A DNA stretch of 64,000 nt from Pseudonocardia sp. DSM 110487 (GCF_019468565.1 NZ_CP080521.1:2046001-2110000); one strand, 5' to 3'; positions 15,705-24,305 are shown, counted from the stretch's first letter. Made by a program: numbers and translations. Notes: generated by a model from the letters alone, not told the origin.

Positions 15705-16874
15705 GTGGGCATCACCGTCCTGGTCAATGCGGGCCCGTGGCTCGCCGTGCCGCCGCCGGGTTACGGCGGGATCGAGAACGTGGTGGCGGCGCTCGTCCCG
15801 GAGCTGCGCAAGCGCGGCGTGCGCGTCGTGCTGGCGACGGTCGGAACGAGCACGCTGCCCGTCGACGAGCGCATCGGCGTGTTCGACGACGGGCAGTTCG
15901 CCCAGCTGCAATGCCCGTTCAACCGCGTGATGGGGGTTGCGGCGGCACACCTGCACCGGGTGGTGACCGAGCTGCGCCGGCGCGATGACATCACGCTCGT
16001 GCACGACCACCAGGAGGCGTTCGGGCCGACGGTGCTCGGTGCGCTCGGGCGGGACGCGCCTCCGGTGCTGCACACCCTCCACTGGGACCTGGGCAAGCAT
16101 CCCGCGCTGTACGGGTCCATCGAGGGTGGCGGCGGGCTATGGGTGAACGGGGTCTCGTTCGCGCAGCTCGCCCGCGCACCTCGGGCGCTGCGCGCGCTCA
16201 GCGTCGGCCATGTGCACCTGTCCACCCCGCTCGCGGTGGACGCGGAGCGCCGGCCGGCGCCCCGCAAGGGTGACCACCTCGTCGTGCTCGGCCGGGTCAC
16301 CCGGTACAAGGGGCAGGACGTGGCCGCCCGCATCGCCCATCGCACGGGCCGGGACGTCGTGCTCGCCGGCCCGGTCGGCCCGTGCCACCGCCCCTGCGAG
16401 GTGGCCGGCGCCGACGGCGACAACCCGGACGTCCGGTACTGGCGGGACGACGTCCAGCCGCTGGTGGACGGCGACCGCGTGCGCTGGATGGGCACCGTCG
16501 CAGGCGCGGCGCGGGACGAGCTCGTCGCCTCCGCCGCCGCGGCGCTGTTCCCGATCGACTGGGACGAACCGGGCGGTACCGCGGTGGTCGAGTCACTCGC
16601 GCTGGGCACGCCGGTGGTGGGGTACCGCCGCGGCTGCCTCCCCGAGCTGGTGGAGCACGGCCGTACCGGCTTGCTGGTCGACCCCGGTGACGAGGACGCG
16701 CTCGCCGCCGCCGTCGACGTCGCGGGCCGGTTGGATCCGGGCGAGTGCCGCCGGGAGGCCGCTCGCCGCTTCACGCCGGCCCGGATGGCAGAGCGCTACC
16801 TGCGGCTCTACGACAAGGTGCTGACCCGCGCCGGCCGTGCGCCCGTCAGCGCGGCGACGGTACCCGCGGGTTGA
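15705..16874 (+). CDS. Glycosyltransferase family 4 protein
   Basis: A 389-residue GT-B enzyme. The N-terminal PPPGYGGIENVV (residues 13-24) and the C-terminal DEPGGTAVVESLALGTPVVGY near residues 284-304 are the acceptor loop and nucleotide-sugar site of GT4 enzymes that resemble sugar- or mannosyl-transferases. LGRVTRYKGQD around residue 194 is the usual interdomain strand. GTG 15705 follows a purine-rich AAGGGGGAA some 12 bases upstream. It stands alone between two minus-strand genes, so its acceptor cannot be guessed. Its end overlaps the convergent racemase-like gene by 29 bases. Confidence 0.85.
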   Translation: MGITVLVNAGPWLAVPPPGYGGIENVVAALVPELRKRGVRVVLATVGTSTLPVDERIGVFDDGQFAQLQCPFNRVMGVAAAHLHRVVTELRRRDDITLVHDHQEAFGPTVLGALGRDAPPVLHTLHWDLGKHPALYGSIEGGGGLWVNGVSFAQLARAPRALRALSVGHVHLSTPLAVDAERRPAPRKGDHLVVLGRVTRYKGQDVAARIAHRTGRDVVLAGPVGPCHRPCEVAGADGDNPDVRYWRDDVQPLVDGDRVRWMGTVAGAARDELVASAAAALFPIDWDEPGGTAVVESLALGTPVVGYRRGCLPELVEHGRTGLLVDPGDEDALAAAVDVAGRLDPGECRREAARRFTPARMAERYLRLYDKVLTRAGRAPVSAATVPAG

Positions 16875-17556
16875 CGACGGGCGCGCCCAGCGCGCGCAGC
16901 GCCGCGTGCATCAGCACCTCGTTGGCCGTCAGCACCGGCTTTCCGAACGCCTCCGCGAGCGGTTCGATGAGGTCGTAGGTCGGCACGTTGGTGCAGCAGA
17001 CGAAAACCGCGTCGGCGTCCTCGTGATCCCGCACCCGCTGCCGCTCCGTCGCCTCGGCGAGCCGGGTAGTCGTGACCGCCTGCACCTCGTGGTCGGCGAG
17101 GAAGCCGGCCAGCTTGCGGGTGAGCGCGTCGCCGAACGGGGTCACGAGCGCCAGCCGGCGCAGCCCGAGGCGCCGCAACCCGTCGACCAAGGCGCCCGAG
17201 GTCGTGCAGGTGGCAGGCGCGCCGGCGCCGAGCATCGCCTCCCGCAGCGCGCCTTCCCCCGCCCTGCCGTTCACGAAGCTGCCTGCCGCGCACGTGTAGG
17301 CGACGACCTCCGGTCCCGGCGAGAGCAGGTCACGCGTGGCCCGCTCCACGGCACGCGGGTCCGCGAGTGCCCTCGCCCTCCCGACGTTGATCTCGCGGGC
17401 CGCGACGGGCAGGCGGGTGACGTGGAGCGACACGTCTTCGGGGACCCAGCGCCACAGCTCGCGATCGAGCCCGAAGTCGAGCGGCACGATCATCCCGATC
17501 CCGCGCTGGCGCGGAGGATCGACCGGCTCTGCCACGCGCTGCTCCAGCATCACCAT
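16846..17556 (-). CDS. Maleate cis-trans isomerase / Asp-Glu racemase superfamily protein
   Basis: A 236-residue protein of the two-domain racemase fold used by maleate isomerase and arylmalonate decarboxylase. RGIGMIVPLDFGLDRELWRW at residues 18-37 is the family start, and the two catalytic cysteines are visible in YTCAAGSFV (about residues 88-96) and CCTNVPTYDL (about 187-196). A role on a dicarboxylate such as maleate fits, but the neighbours give no pathway. ATG 17556 lies 101 bases from the divergent NmrA-type gene, with a palindromic operator between them. Confidence 0.75.
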   Translation of the reverse strand: MVMLEQRVAEPVDPPRQRGIGMIVPLDFGLDRELWRWVPEDVSLHVTRLPVAAREINVGRARALADPRAVERATRDLLSPGPEVVAYTCAAGSFVNGRAGEGALREAMLGAGAPATCTTSGALVDGLRRLGLRRLALVTPFGDALTRKLAGFLADHEVQAVTTTRLAEATERQRVRDHEDADAVFVCCTNVPTYDLIEPLAEAFGKPVLTANEVLMHAALRALGAPVVNPRVPSPR

Positions 17557-17617
17557 CCGGGGTTCCCGCCGGCCACGGCCCTACTCGTCCACCGGGATTG
17601 ACGGCTGTTCTGTACCT

Positions 17618-17645
17618 AAAGTATCTTTGCGCGCAAACATACTTT
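17618..17645. promoter_or_regulatory. 28-bp near-perfect palindrome in a divergent promoter
   Basis: AAAGTATCTTTGCG (17618-17631) is followed directly by CGCAAACATACTTT (17632-17645). The arms are reverse complements over 14 bases with one mismatch. It ends 12 bases before the NmrA-type GTG and lies just upstream of its GGAGG site. The pattern suits a dimeric repressor, for instance of the HxlR or MarR type, yet no such regulator gene is adjacent. Confidence 0.75.
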
Positions 17646-17657
17646 GTGGAGGTACAC

Positions 17658-18494
17658 GTGACCATCCTCGTCACCGGAATGCACGGCAGCATCGGGAGCC
17701 GGGTCGCCACGAAGCTCGTCGAGGCCGGTCACCGGGTACGCGGCTCGAGCCGCACGCCCTCGTCCGCTCCCGCGGGCGTCGAGCCCGTGCGGCTGGATCT
17801 CACCGAGCCGCGCGGCGCGGCCGAGGTGCTGGACGGCGTCGAGACGGCGTTCCTCTATCCGGTGCGCGGGGGTTCCGTGGACGCGTTCCTGGAGGCCGCC
17901 CGCAAGGCCGAGGTCCAGCACGTCGTGCTGCTGTCCTCACCCGCGTCGTACGAGGTGCACGAGCACGACCGGATCATCGGGCTCGTGCACCGCGCCGTGG
18001 AACGCGCAGTGCAGGAATCCGGGCTGAGCCACACCGTGCTCTACCCGAGTTGGCTCGCCACCAACGCGCGACGGGACTGGAGCGAGCAGATCCGCACCAG
18101 CGGGCGGGTCGGGATCGCCCACCCGGACGCCCAGGTCAACCCGATCCACATCGACGACGTCGCGGAGGTCGCCGCCGATGTCCTGACGCGTCCCACGCAC
18201 CGAAGCCGGATGCTCGTGCTCACCGGGCGGGAGTCGGTGTCCCAGCGCGGCATGGTCGACGTACTCGCCGAGGTGCGCGGCGCCCCGATCGCGATCGACG
18301 AGCTCACCCGCGAGCAGGCGCTGGAGCGACGCCCGGAGTGGATGCCCGAGGCGGTGCTCGAGGTGCTGCTGGACGTCACCGCCGCGGCCGTCGGTGTGCC
18401 CGCGACCGTCACGAACATGGTCGAGCGAGTCACCGGACACCCCAGTCGCACGTTCCGGGAGTGGGCGATCGCACATCGCGACGCCTTCCGCTGA
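17658..18494 (+). CDS. NmrA-type NAD(P)-binding protein (atypical SDR)
   Basis: A 278-residue Rossmann protein. LVTGMHGSIGSRV near residues 4-16 is the dinucleotide-binding glycine motif (TGxxGxxG), followed by HVVLLSS and YPSWLATN strands of NmrA/HSCARG-like and quinone-reductase-like atypical SDRs, which usually lack the catalytic Tyr-Lys pair. GTG 17658 is preceded by GGAGG with five-base spacing. It sits directly behind the 28-bp palindrome and so is probably inducible; oxidative or electrophile stress is a common inducer for such genes, but that is inference. Confidence 0.85.
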   Translation: MTILVTGMHGSIGSRVATKLVEAGHRVRGSSRTPSSAPAGVEPVRLDLTEPRGAAEVLDGVETAFLYPVRGGSVDAFLEAARKAEVQHVVLLSSPASYEVHEHDRIIGLVHRAVERAVQESGLSHTVLYPSWLATNARRDWSEQIRTSGRVGIAHPDAQVNPIHIDDVAEVAADVLTRPTHRSRMLVLTGRESVSQRGMVDVLAEVRGAPIAIDELTREQALERRPEWMPEAVLEVLLDVTAAAVGVPATVTNMVERVTGHPSRTFREWAIAHRDAFR

Positions 18495-18559
18495 GGACGA
18501 TCCGGACACTTTGCCGTCCTCCTCGACGTTCTCCGGTCAGGCAACGGGAGGAGATCGGG

Positions 18560-18841
18560 ATGTCCGCGATCGGAACACTGCTCGGCACGGTGCTGCTGCT
18601 CTTCCAGATCGTGCTGGTCGCACGGGCAGTGGTCGACTGGGTCGGGGTCTTGTCATCGGGCCCCGAACCCCAGTGGCGCCGCACCGCCCAGCGCGTCACG
18701 CACGCCGTCACCGAACCGGTGCTGGCTCCGGTGCGCAAGGTCCTGCCGCCGGTCCGCTTCGGTTCCGTGGGCATCGACCTGGCATTCATCGTGGTCTTCT
18801 TCGGCGCGGTCGTACTGCGCCAGATCGTGCTCTGGCTCTGA
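18560..18841 (+). CDS. YggT family small membrane protein
   Basis: A 93-residue protein with two membrane segments flanking a polar loop, the YggT plan; the loop PVLAPVRKVLPPV near residues 54-66 is the family signature. In Gram-positive bacteria YggT lies in the division cluster, but this copy stands alone between an SDR gene and an MFS gene, so it may be an extra paralogue. ATG 18560 follows GGGAGGAGA. It ends four bases before the convergent MFS stop. Confidence 0.85.
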   Translation: MSAIGTLLGTVLLLFQIVLVARAVVDWVGVLSSGPEPQWRRTAQRVTHAVTEPVLAPVRKVLPPVRFGSVGIDLAFIVVFFGAVVLRQIVLWL

Positions 18842-18845
18842 CCCG

Positions 18846-20285
18846 TCACGACGCAGCGGTGGCCGCGGTTGCCGCCGTACGGAACGTGGCGGCCGCGACT
18901 GCGGTAGCCAGCAGGGTGAGGGCCGCGCCGAGCAGTGTGGCATGGCCGAATCCGGTGAGGTAACGACCTGCGTCGACGGCCACCGCGTGGTCGGCGAACT
19001 CGGGCGCGCTCGCCGCGATGATCGACCCGAAGATCGCGGCGCCGAGGCTGCCGGAGATCATGAGGACGGTCTGCTGGAGACCGGCGACCCGGCCTGCGAC
19101 CGCGGGTGGCGCCGCGCTGATCGCGACCTCCACTGCCGTGGGTTGGGCGAGGCCGATCCCGAGGCCCATGGGCAGTACGCAGGCGAGCACGACGGGAAGC
19201 GGGGCGTCGGCGCCGAATGCGGACAGCCCGCACAGGCCGGCGCACAGCAGACCGAGCCCGCCGATGATGGGTAGGCGAGGGCCGTAGCGGCGGTTGAGGA
19301 GGCCGCTGGCCGGTGCGCCCACCGCGATGAGCCCGATCAGCGGCAGCAGCCCTGCGCCCGCCGCGACCGGCGTGAGCCCGCGGATCTGCTGGAGGTAGAG
19401 CGCGTAGTAGAACGCCGTGCCGAAATGCGCAAGGCCCGCCGCCATGATCACGGCCAGTGCGACGGTGAGGCGAGGGGTCCGGACCACGTCGGGCGGGAGC
19501 AGCGGGTCGCGCGCGCGGCGCTCGCGGAGGCCGAACGCGACCGTGAGGACCGCCGCGGCGGCCAGTGCGGCGAGAGGTACCGCGGACGACCAGCCGTCGA
19601 CCTGGGCCCGGGTGATGCCCGCGACGAGCGTGAACACGGCGCAGGTGAGCAGGGCCGCGCCCGCGGCGTCGAACCGGGACGGGTGCGGGTGGCGGGCGTC
19701 GCGCGTGGCCGAGAGGAGCACGAGGGTGAACGCGAGGGCGCCGATGGGCACGTTCACGAAGAAGATCGCCCGCCAGTGCACGTACTGGACCAGCACGCCG
19801 CCGATGAACGGTCCGGCAAGGACGGCGACGGCGAGGCCGCTGCTCCACAGGCCGATGGCGACCTTGAGCCGTTCGGGGGTGAAGGCGTGCCGGAGCAGGG
19901 CCAGCGAGCTGGCGGCGAGCATGGCTCCCGACGCGCCCTGGAGCACACGCAGCGCGATGATCCACGACACCGACCCGGACAGGCCGACCAACAGCGAGCT
20001 GATCACGAACCCGGCCAGCCCGGCCATGAAGACGCGACGGTGGCCGATCCGGTCGGCGAGCGCGCCGGCCGGGACCAGTGCCATCGCCATGGCCAGCATG
20101 TAGCCGACGGTCAGCGCTTCCAGCGCCGGGAGACTGGCGTGCAGGTCGTGGGCAAGCACGGGGTTGGCCACCGCGAGTGCGGTGGCGTCGATCCCGTCCA
20201 TCATCCCCGCGAGCGCGGTGGCGGCCAGCACCAGCCACGCACCACGCGTGACCGGTGCTGGTCGCATGTCCTGGTATTGGGACAT
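18846..20285 (-). CDS. MFS drug-efflux transporter, DHA2 (14-helix) type
   Basis: A 479-residue membrane protein of the EmrB/QacA group. ALADRIGHRRVFMAG near residues 75-89 is motif A, and GPFIGGVLVQ near 158-167 is the helix-5 motif C of antiporters. It should expel an amphipathic compound by proton exchange. The ATG overlaps the TGA of the SRPBCC gene by one base (TGATG), so translation is coupled. A second in-frame ATG six codons on is possible. Substrate unknown. Confidence 0.85.
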   Translation of the reverse strand: MSQYQDMRPAPVTRGAWLVLAATALAGMMDGIDATALAVANPVLAHDLHASLPALEALTVGYMLAMAMALVPAGALADRIGHRRVFMAGLAGFVISSLLVGLSGSVSWIIALRVLQGASGAMLAASSLALLRHAFTPERLKVAIGLWSSGLAVAVLAGPFIGGVLVQYVHWRAIFFVNVPIGALAFTLVLLSATRDARHPHPSRFDAAGAALLTCAVFTLVAGITRAQVDGWSSAVPLAALAAAAVLTVAFGLRERRARDPLLPPDVVRTPRLTVALAVIMAAGLAHFGTAFYYALYLQQIRGLTPVAAGAGLLPLIGLIAVGAPASGLLNRRYGPRLPIIGGLGLLCAGLCGLSAFGADAPLPVVLACVLPMGLGIGLAQPTAVEVAISAAPPAVAGRVAGLQQTVLMISGSLGAAIFGSIIAASAPEFADHAVAVDAGRYLTGFGHATLLGAALTLLATAVAAATFRTAATAATAAS

Positions 20286-20800
20286 CAGCGGCCCGGTATC
20301 GGCGCGCCTGCGGGCATGCCCGCGGCCACGTAGTCGTCGTAGAGCGGCTCCCACGGCTCGGCAGTGGCGCTGTGCGGCCCGTCGGCGATCGCCCCGGAGA
20401 CGTGCTTGTCCAGTTCGGCGAGGCAGACCGTCCAGCCTGCTGCGTTGCGGGCGGCCGCGTCGCGCGCGCTCAGCACGTTGACGAACGTCAGCGTGCATCC
20501 GCCGGTGCCGGTGGGCTCGAGCCGGAAGTGCAGCTCGTCGGCGCCCCACGTGTAGGTGAGCAGCCGGGGCGGGTCGAACGTCACGATCCGGCCCGAGCTC
20601 GGCTCGACGTTCGGGTCTTCGCTGAACTCGATCGCGCCACCGGCGCGGGGCTCCAGCGACACCTTGGCGGGGAACCAGTGGGCGAGCTCGCCCGGTTCGG
20701 TGATCGCCGACCAGACGCGCTCGGGTGGGTGCCGGTAGGTGCGCTCGAAGCGGACCGCCGGCCGGCCGTCGAAATCGACGAAGGTTCCGTGGTCTGTCAT
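20285..20800 (-). CDS. SRPBCC (AHSA1/START-like) domain protein
   Basis: A 171-residue protein with the AHSA1 fold: FERTYRHPPERVWSAITEP at the N-terminus, PAKVSLEPRAGGAIEF in the middle and GWTVCLAELDKHV near the C-terminus. Such proteins bind hydrophobic ligands. In actinobacteria many are co-transcribed with ArsR regulators; none is beside this one. ATG 20800 is used; another ATG four codons upstream (20812) cannot be excluded. It is translationally coupled to the MFS exporter, which suggests a binding-plus-export pair. A TTGACA box and an AT-rich dyad lie upstream. Confidence 0.8.
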   Translation of the reverse strand: MTDHGTFVDFDGRPAVRFERTYRHPPERVWSAITEPGELAHWFPAKVSLEPRAGGAIEFSEDPNVEPSSGRIVTFDPPRLLTYTWGADELHFRLEPTGTGGCTLTFVNVLSARDAAARNAAGWTVCLAELDKHVSGAIADGPHSATAEPWEPLYDDYVAAGMPAGAPIPGR

Positions 20801-20819
20801 AGCACCGAGCATGCCGCTT

Positions 20820-20833
20820 CAGGTATATAACTG
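20820..20833. promoter_or_regulatory. AT-rich dyad before the SRPBCC gene
   Basis: CAGGTATATAACTG is symmetric apart from one base pair on either side of its TATATA centre, unusual in this GC-rich DNA. It lies 19 bases upstream of the SRPBCC ATG and abuts a TTGACA on the same strand, so it may be promoter or operator. Confidence 0.4.
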
Positions 20834-21094
20834 TCAAGGCAAGTAGGGGCGAGAGTGCGGGCTCCGATCCCACGTGGACTGAAGCGAGGCTGGTGCCGGC
20901 CGGGCGAGCGGATTGATGCCTGCCACGTCGTCGGCGAGCGCCACCGGGATCATCACGGCGAGCGTGACGGCCACCGCTGCCGCCGCCACGAGCAGTTCGG
21001 TCGCTCGGAGGCCGGTGGTGGCGATGATGGTCCCCAGCACACGTTCGCGCACGTCCGCGGGGAGCGGCGGGGCGGGTAGGTCGAGGGTCCTCAT
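20834..21094 (-). CDS. Small single-pass membrane protein, unknown
   Basis: An 86-residue product with an acidic/basic N-terminal segment (residues 10-30), one strong membrane helix at about residues 32-54 and a short Pro-rich tail. I do not recognise the family. It is supported by G/C-rich third positions and by fitting on the same strand just upstream of the SRPBCC gene. The stop codon overlaps the TTGACA box of that gene. It could be a membrane anchor or an anti-sigma-like remnant, but nothing visible supports a function. Confidence 0.4.
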   Translation of the reverse strand: MRTLDLPAPPLPADVRERVLGTIIATTGLRATELLVAAAAVAVTLAVMIPVALADDVAGINPLARPAPASLQSTWDRSPHSRPYLP

Positions 21095-21157
21095 GCCTGC
21101 TGATGGCCGGCACCGCCATGGTCGTTCCGAAGTGCGGCTCAGCGCCCCCTTCAGGGC

Positions 21158-21302
21158 GTTTCACCTTCACCTCGGATCGATCATTGGCGGTTGATCGCTG
21201 TGGGATGACGATGAACGCCCTCGGCGGGGCAATTCGCCGCCTCTCGGATGGATCATGAGGCACTGATCGTTGCGGGATCGCCCTAGTGCCCTGGTCGGGG
21301 CG
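21158..21302. repeat. Imperfect tandem duplication (period 72 bp) upstream of a TetR gene
   Basis: A segment starting CGGAT-x-GATCAT at 21173 recurs at 21245. Both copies contain TGATCG-y-TG-y-GGGAT (21192-21206 and 21264-21278) and end in GCCCT...CGGGGC (to 21230 and 21301). Roughly two thirds of positions agree. The second copy ends 29 bases before the TetR start, so the duplicated unit probably includes regulatory sequence. Confidence 0.55.
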
Positions 21303-21330
21303 CCTGCCCGGATCTCGGCAGAATGCATGG

Positions 21331-21972
21331 GTGACCACGAGCAAGGGGCGACGGGCGCCTGCCCCGAACGAGCGGCAGCGCGACCCCGAGCGCACCAAGG
21401 CCCGGATCCTCGAGGCCGCCACCGCGGAGTTCGCGGCCAAGGGGCTCGCCGGGGCCCGGGTGTCCGAGATCGCCGCGCGCGCCGGGGTGAACCAGCAGCT
21501 CATCGCGTACTACTTCGACAGCAAGGAAGGTCTGTACCGCGAGGTGGGCAGGCGGTGGCGGGCCTACGAGGCCGACGCGATCCCCGACGACACGCCCCTC
21601 GCCGAGATGATCAGGCGGTACGTGCTGGCGAGCGTCGAGCGGGGCGGGCGGCTACTGGCTTGGGAGGGGCTCGCCGACACCGGCGAGGACGACGAGGAGA
21701 CGCGGGAGCGCGACGCCCGGCTCCGCCACGAGGTGGAGGCGATCCGCGAGCGCCAGCGGGCGGGCGAGATCGACGACCGGTTCGACCCGGCAGCGCTGCA
21801 CCTCATCACGATGAGCGCGGCCAACGCCCTCGCCGTCTACCCGCACCTTGCCCGCGGCCTGTTCGGTGTCGACGCGAGCTCACCCGAGCTGGTGGAGCGC
21901 TACGCCGAGCAGCTCGCGCTGCTGATCAGCAGTCTCGGAAACACCAGTAGTGCACCTGCGGGAAAGAGCTGA
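21331..21972 (+). CDS. TetR family regulator
   Basis: A 213-residue TetR regulator. The helix-turn-helix lies at about residues 17-62 and ends ARAGVNQQLIAYYFDSKEGLY. The ligand domain is rich in acidic and arginine residues around 110-140. GTG 21331 is chosen over upstream starts because the preceding 15 codons overlap the duplicated promoter DNA. It is followed after 50 bases by the cation diffusion facilitator gene on the same strand, which is its most likely companion, though a metal-sensing role would be unusual for TetR. Confidence 0.85.
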   Translation: MTTSKGRRAPAPNERQRDPERTKARILEAATAEFAAKGLAGARVSEIAARAGVNQQLIAYYFDSKEGLYREVGRRWRAYEADAIPDDTPLAEMIRRYVLASVERGGRLLAWEGLADTGEDDEETRERDARLRHEVEAIRERQRAGEIDDRFDPAALHLITMSAANALAVYPHLARGLFGVDASSPELVERYAEQLALLISSLGNTSSAPAGKS

Positions 21973-22022
21973 GTGCAAGGTTCTTGCATTTCCGCGCTTT
22001 CCTTGCGAATTGCGAATGCGTC

Positions 22023-23072
22023 ATGGAGATTCGAACCGTGGAAGGGCACGGGCACGGACATGGGCACGGGCACTCGTTCCGGGGGCGGGTGCGGGAGGTG
22101 TTGCGCCCGCACAGCCATGACGCCGCCGACTCGATCGACGCGGCGCTCGCGGCGAGCGCCGACGGGATCCGGGCACTGAAGATCAGCCTGCTCGTGCTGG
22201 GGGCCACGGCGCTTGCGCAGCTGGTGGTCGTGGCGCTGTCCGGCTCCGCCGCGCTACTGGCCGACACGATCCACAACTTCTCCGACGCGTTGACGGCGGT
22301 GCCGCTGTGGGTCGCGTTCGTACTCGGCCGCCGCGCGGCCACCCGCCGCTACACCTACGGCTACGGGCGCGCCGAGGATCTCGCCGGGGTGTTCATCGTG
22401 GCGATGATCGCGCTCTCCGCCGTCGTCGCCGGCTACGAGTCCATCCACCGGCTCCTGGAGCCGCGGCCCGTCGAGAACGTCTGGGCGGTGCTCGCCGCCG
22501 GGGTGATCGGGTTCGCAGGCAACGAGCTCGTCGCGGTCTACCGCATCCGGGTGGGGCGGCGCATCGGTTCGGTGGCGCTGGTGGCCGACGGCCTGCATGC
22601 CCGCACCGACGGCTTCACCTCGCTCGCCGTCGTCGCGGCCGCGCTCGGCGTGCTCGCAGGCTTCCCGCTGGTCGACCCGATCGTCGGGCTGCTGATCACG
22701 GTCGCGATCCTCGTGGTGCTGCGCGGCGCGGCCCTCGACATCTACCGAAGGCTGATGGACGCCGTCGACCCTGCCCTCGTCGACACCGCCGAGACCGCCG
22801 TCCGCGCCGTTCCCGGCGTCGTTGCCGTGGAGGAGCTGCGGCTGCGCTGGTCGGGGCACCGGGTGCGCGCCGAGGTCGGGATCGCCGTCAACGCGGGCCT
22901 GGACGTCGTCGCGGCCCACGACATCGCCACAGCCGTCCAGCACCGGCTGCTGCACGACGTCCCGAGGCTCGTGGCGGCCACGGTGCACGTCGGTCCGGAC
23001 AGCGCGGGCGACCACCACGCCGCCATCGCCCATCACCCCGGTGCGCTGGAACCGGGAGGCATCGCGCGCTGA
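22023..23072 (+). CDS. Cation diffusion facilitator (CDF) heavy-metal exporter with His-rich N-terminus
   Basis: A 349-residue CDF transporter with six membrane helices and a C-terminal metal-binding domain. The N-terminus carries an alternating HGHGHGHGH stretch and HSHD, likely metal-capture sites. Helix 2 has HNFSD and helix 5 has HARTD, the HxxxD pair expected for zinc/cadmium or cobalt-type CDFs. It exports divalent cations against protons. ATG 22023 is chosen so that the His stretch follows directly; no Shine-Dalgarno is visible. Only four bases separate it from the convergent P450 stop. Confidence 0.88.
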   Translation: MEIRTVEGHGHGHGHGHSFRGRVREVLRPHSHDAADSIDAALAASADGIRALKISLLVLGATALAQLVVVALSGSAALLADTIHNFSDALTAVPLWVAFVLGRRAATRRYTYGYGRAEDLAGVFIVAMIALSAVVAGYESIHRLLEPRPVENVWAVLAAGVIGFAGNELVAVYRIRVGRRIGSVALVADGLHARTDGFTSLAVVAAALGVLAGFPLVDPIVGLLITVAILVVLRGAALDIYRRLMDAVDPALVDTAETAVRAVPGVVAVEELRLRWSGHRVRAEVGIAVNAGLDVVAAHDIATAVQHRLLHDVPRLVAATVHVGPDSAGDHHAAIAHHPGALEPGGIAR

Positions 23073-23076
23073 AGGG

Positions 23077-24303
23077 TCAGTCCCAGCTAACCGGGAGCCG
23101 CCACACGCCGTACACGGCCGCGTTCTCGCGGAGCGGGATGTCCCTGGCCGGTTCGGCCAGACGCAGGGAGGGGAACCGCTCGAACAGCGCTCGGTAGCCG
23201 ATGCGCAGCTCGATGCGGGCGAGTTGTTGTCCGAGGCACTGGTGCACGCCGTGGCCGAACGCGAGGTGGCGGCGGGCGTTGGGTCGTTCGAGGCGGATGC
23301 GGTCGGGTTCGGGGAACTCCGCGGGATCCCAGTTGGCGGCGGGCAGCGACAGCGTCACCGTCTCGCCTTCGGCGACCGGCCGGCCGTCCAGCTCCACGTC
23401 CTCCAGGGCGGCCCGGCTGGGCGCACCGAGATGGACGATCGACAGGTAGCGCAGCAGCTCCTCCACAGCGGTGTCGGTGAGGCCGGGGTCGGCGCGGAGC
23501 GCGGCGAGCTCCTCGGGGTGCAGCAGGAGCGCGAACGTGCCGAGGGCGAGCATGTTGGCGGTGGTCTCGTGGCCGGCGACGAGCAGGATGAGCGCGATGT
23601 TGGCCAGCTCCTCGTCGGTCAGCTCCGCCTCCCGGATCAGGCCGCCGAGCAGGTCGTCGGCCGGTCGGGCTCGCTTGGTACGCACCAGCTCGCGCAGGTA
23701 CTCGGTCAGCCGGCCCATTGCCGCCGTGACCTGCTCCTGCGTGCTGTCCAACCTGACCATGGCGGTGGACTGCTGCTGGAAGAACCCGTGGTCGGCGTAC
23801 GGCACGCCCAGCAGCTCGCAGATCACGAGTGAGGGGATCGGCAGTGCGAAGGCCTCCACGAGGTCGATCGGCGGGCCGGCCGCGGCCATCCTGTCCAGGC
23901 ACTCGTCGACGATCTCGCCGACCCGCGTCTCCAGCACTCTCATGCGGCGGACGGTGAACTGGCCCGTGAGCAGCCGCCGGTAGTGGGTGTGCCGCGGCGG
24001 ATCCATGTTGATGAACCAACCCGGGGCAGCCGGCTGCCGGGGACCACCTGGGCGCGCGACGGCCCCCAGCGCCGAGTGCTTGAGCTCCGGGCGGGTGCTG
24101 AAGCGGGCGTCGGTCAGCACGGTGCGCGCCGCGTCGTAGCCGGTGACCAGCCAGCCGATGTGACCGTCGGGGTAGGCCAGCGCGGTGACGGGATCGTCGG
24201 TGCGCAGCCGCGCCAGCTCCGCGGGTGGGTCGTAGGGGCAGCCGGGCGTGCGCCCGGTGGGCAGGGTGACCGGGGTACGTCCCGGGTGCTGGGCCGCTGA
24301 CAT
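23077..24303 (-). CDS. Cytochrome P450 (CYP105/107-like)
   Basis: A 408-residue class I P450. It has VAGHETTAN in the I-helix near residue 245, EELLRYL in the K-helix and FGHGVHQCLG with the haem Cys near residue 356. The block VEAFALPIPSLVICELLGVPY is nearly identical to that of the P450 at 33564-34763, so the two are related. No ferredoxin is beside it. It diverges from a TetR gene across 58 bases holding two ATTTGAGGGT copies, so that regulator probably controls it. Substrate unknown; such enzymes often oxidise xenobiotics or natural products. Confidence 0.92.
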   Translation of the reverse strand: MSAAQHPGRTPVTLPTGRTPGCPYDPPAELARLRTDDPVTALAYPDGHIGWLVTGYDAARTVLTDARFSTRPELKHSALGAVARPGGPRQPAAPGWFINMDPPRHTHYRRLLTGQFTVRRMRVLETRVGEIVDECLDRMAAAGPPIDLVEAFALPIPSLVICELLGVPYADHGFFQQQSTAMVRLDSTQEQVTAAMGRLTEYLRELVRTKRARPADDLLGGLIREAELTDEELANIALILLVAGHETTANMLALGTFALLLHPEELAALRADPGLTDTAVEELLRYLSIVHLGAPSRAALEDVELDGRPVAEGETVTLSLPAANWDPAEFPEPDRIRLERPNARRHLAFGHGVHQCLGQQLARIELRIGYRALFERFPSLRLAEPARDIPLRENAAVYGVWRLPVSWD

Positions 24304-24305
24304 GG

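Noticed and set aside
18560..18841. YggT as part of a division gene cluster
   Set aside because: No ftsZ, sepF or lgt-type neighbours are present; the gene stands alone between an SDR and an MFS gene.
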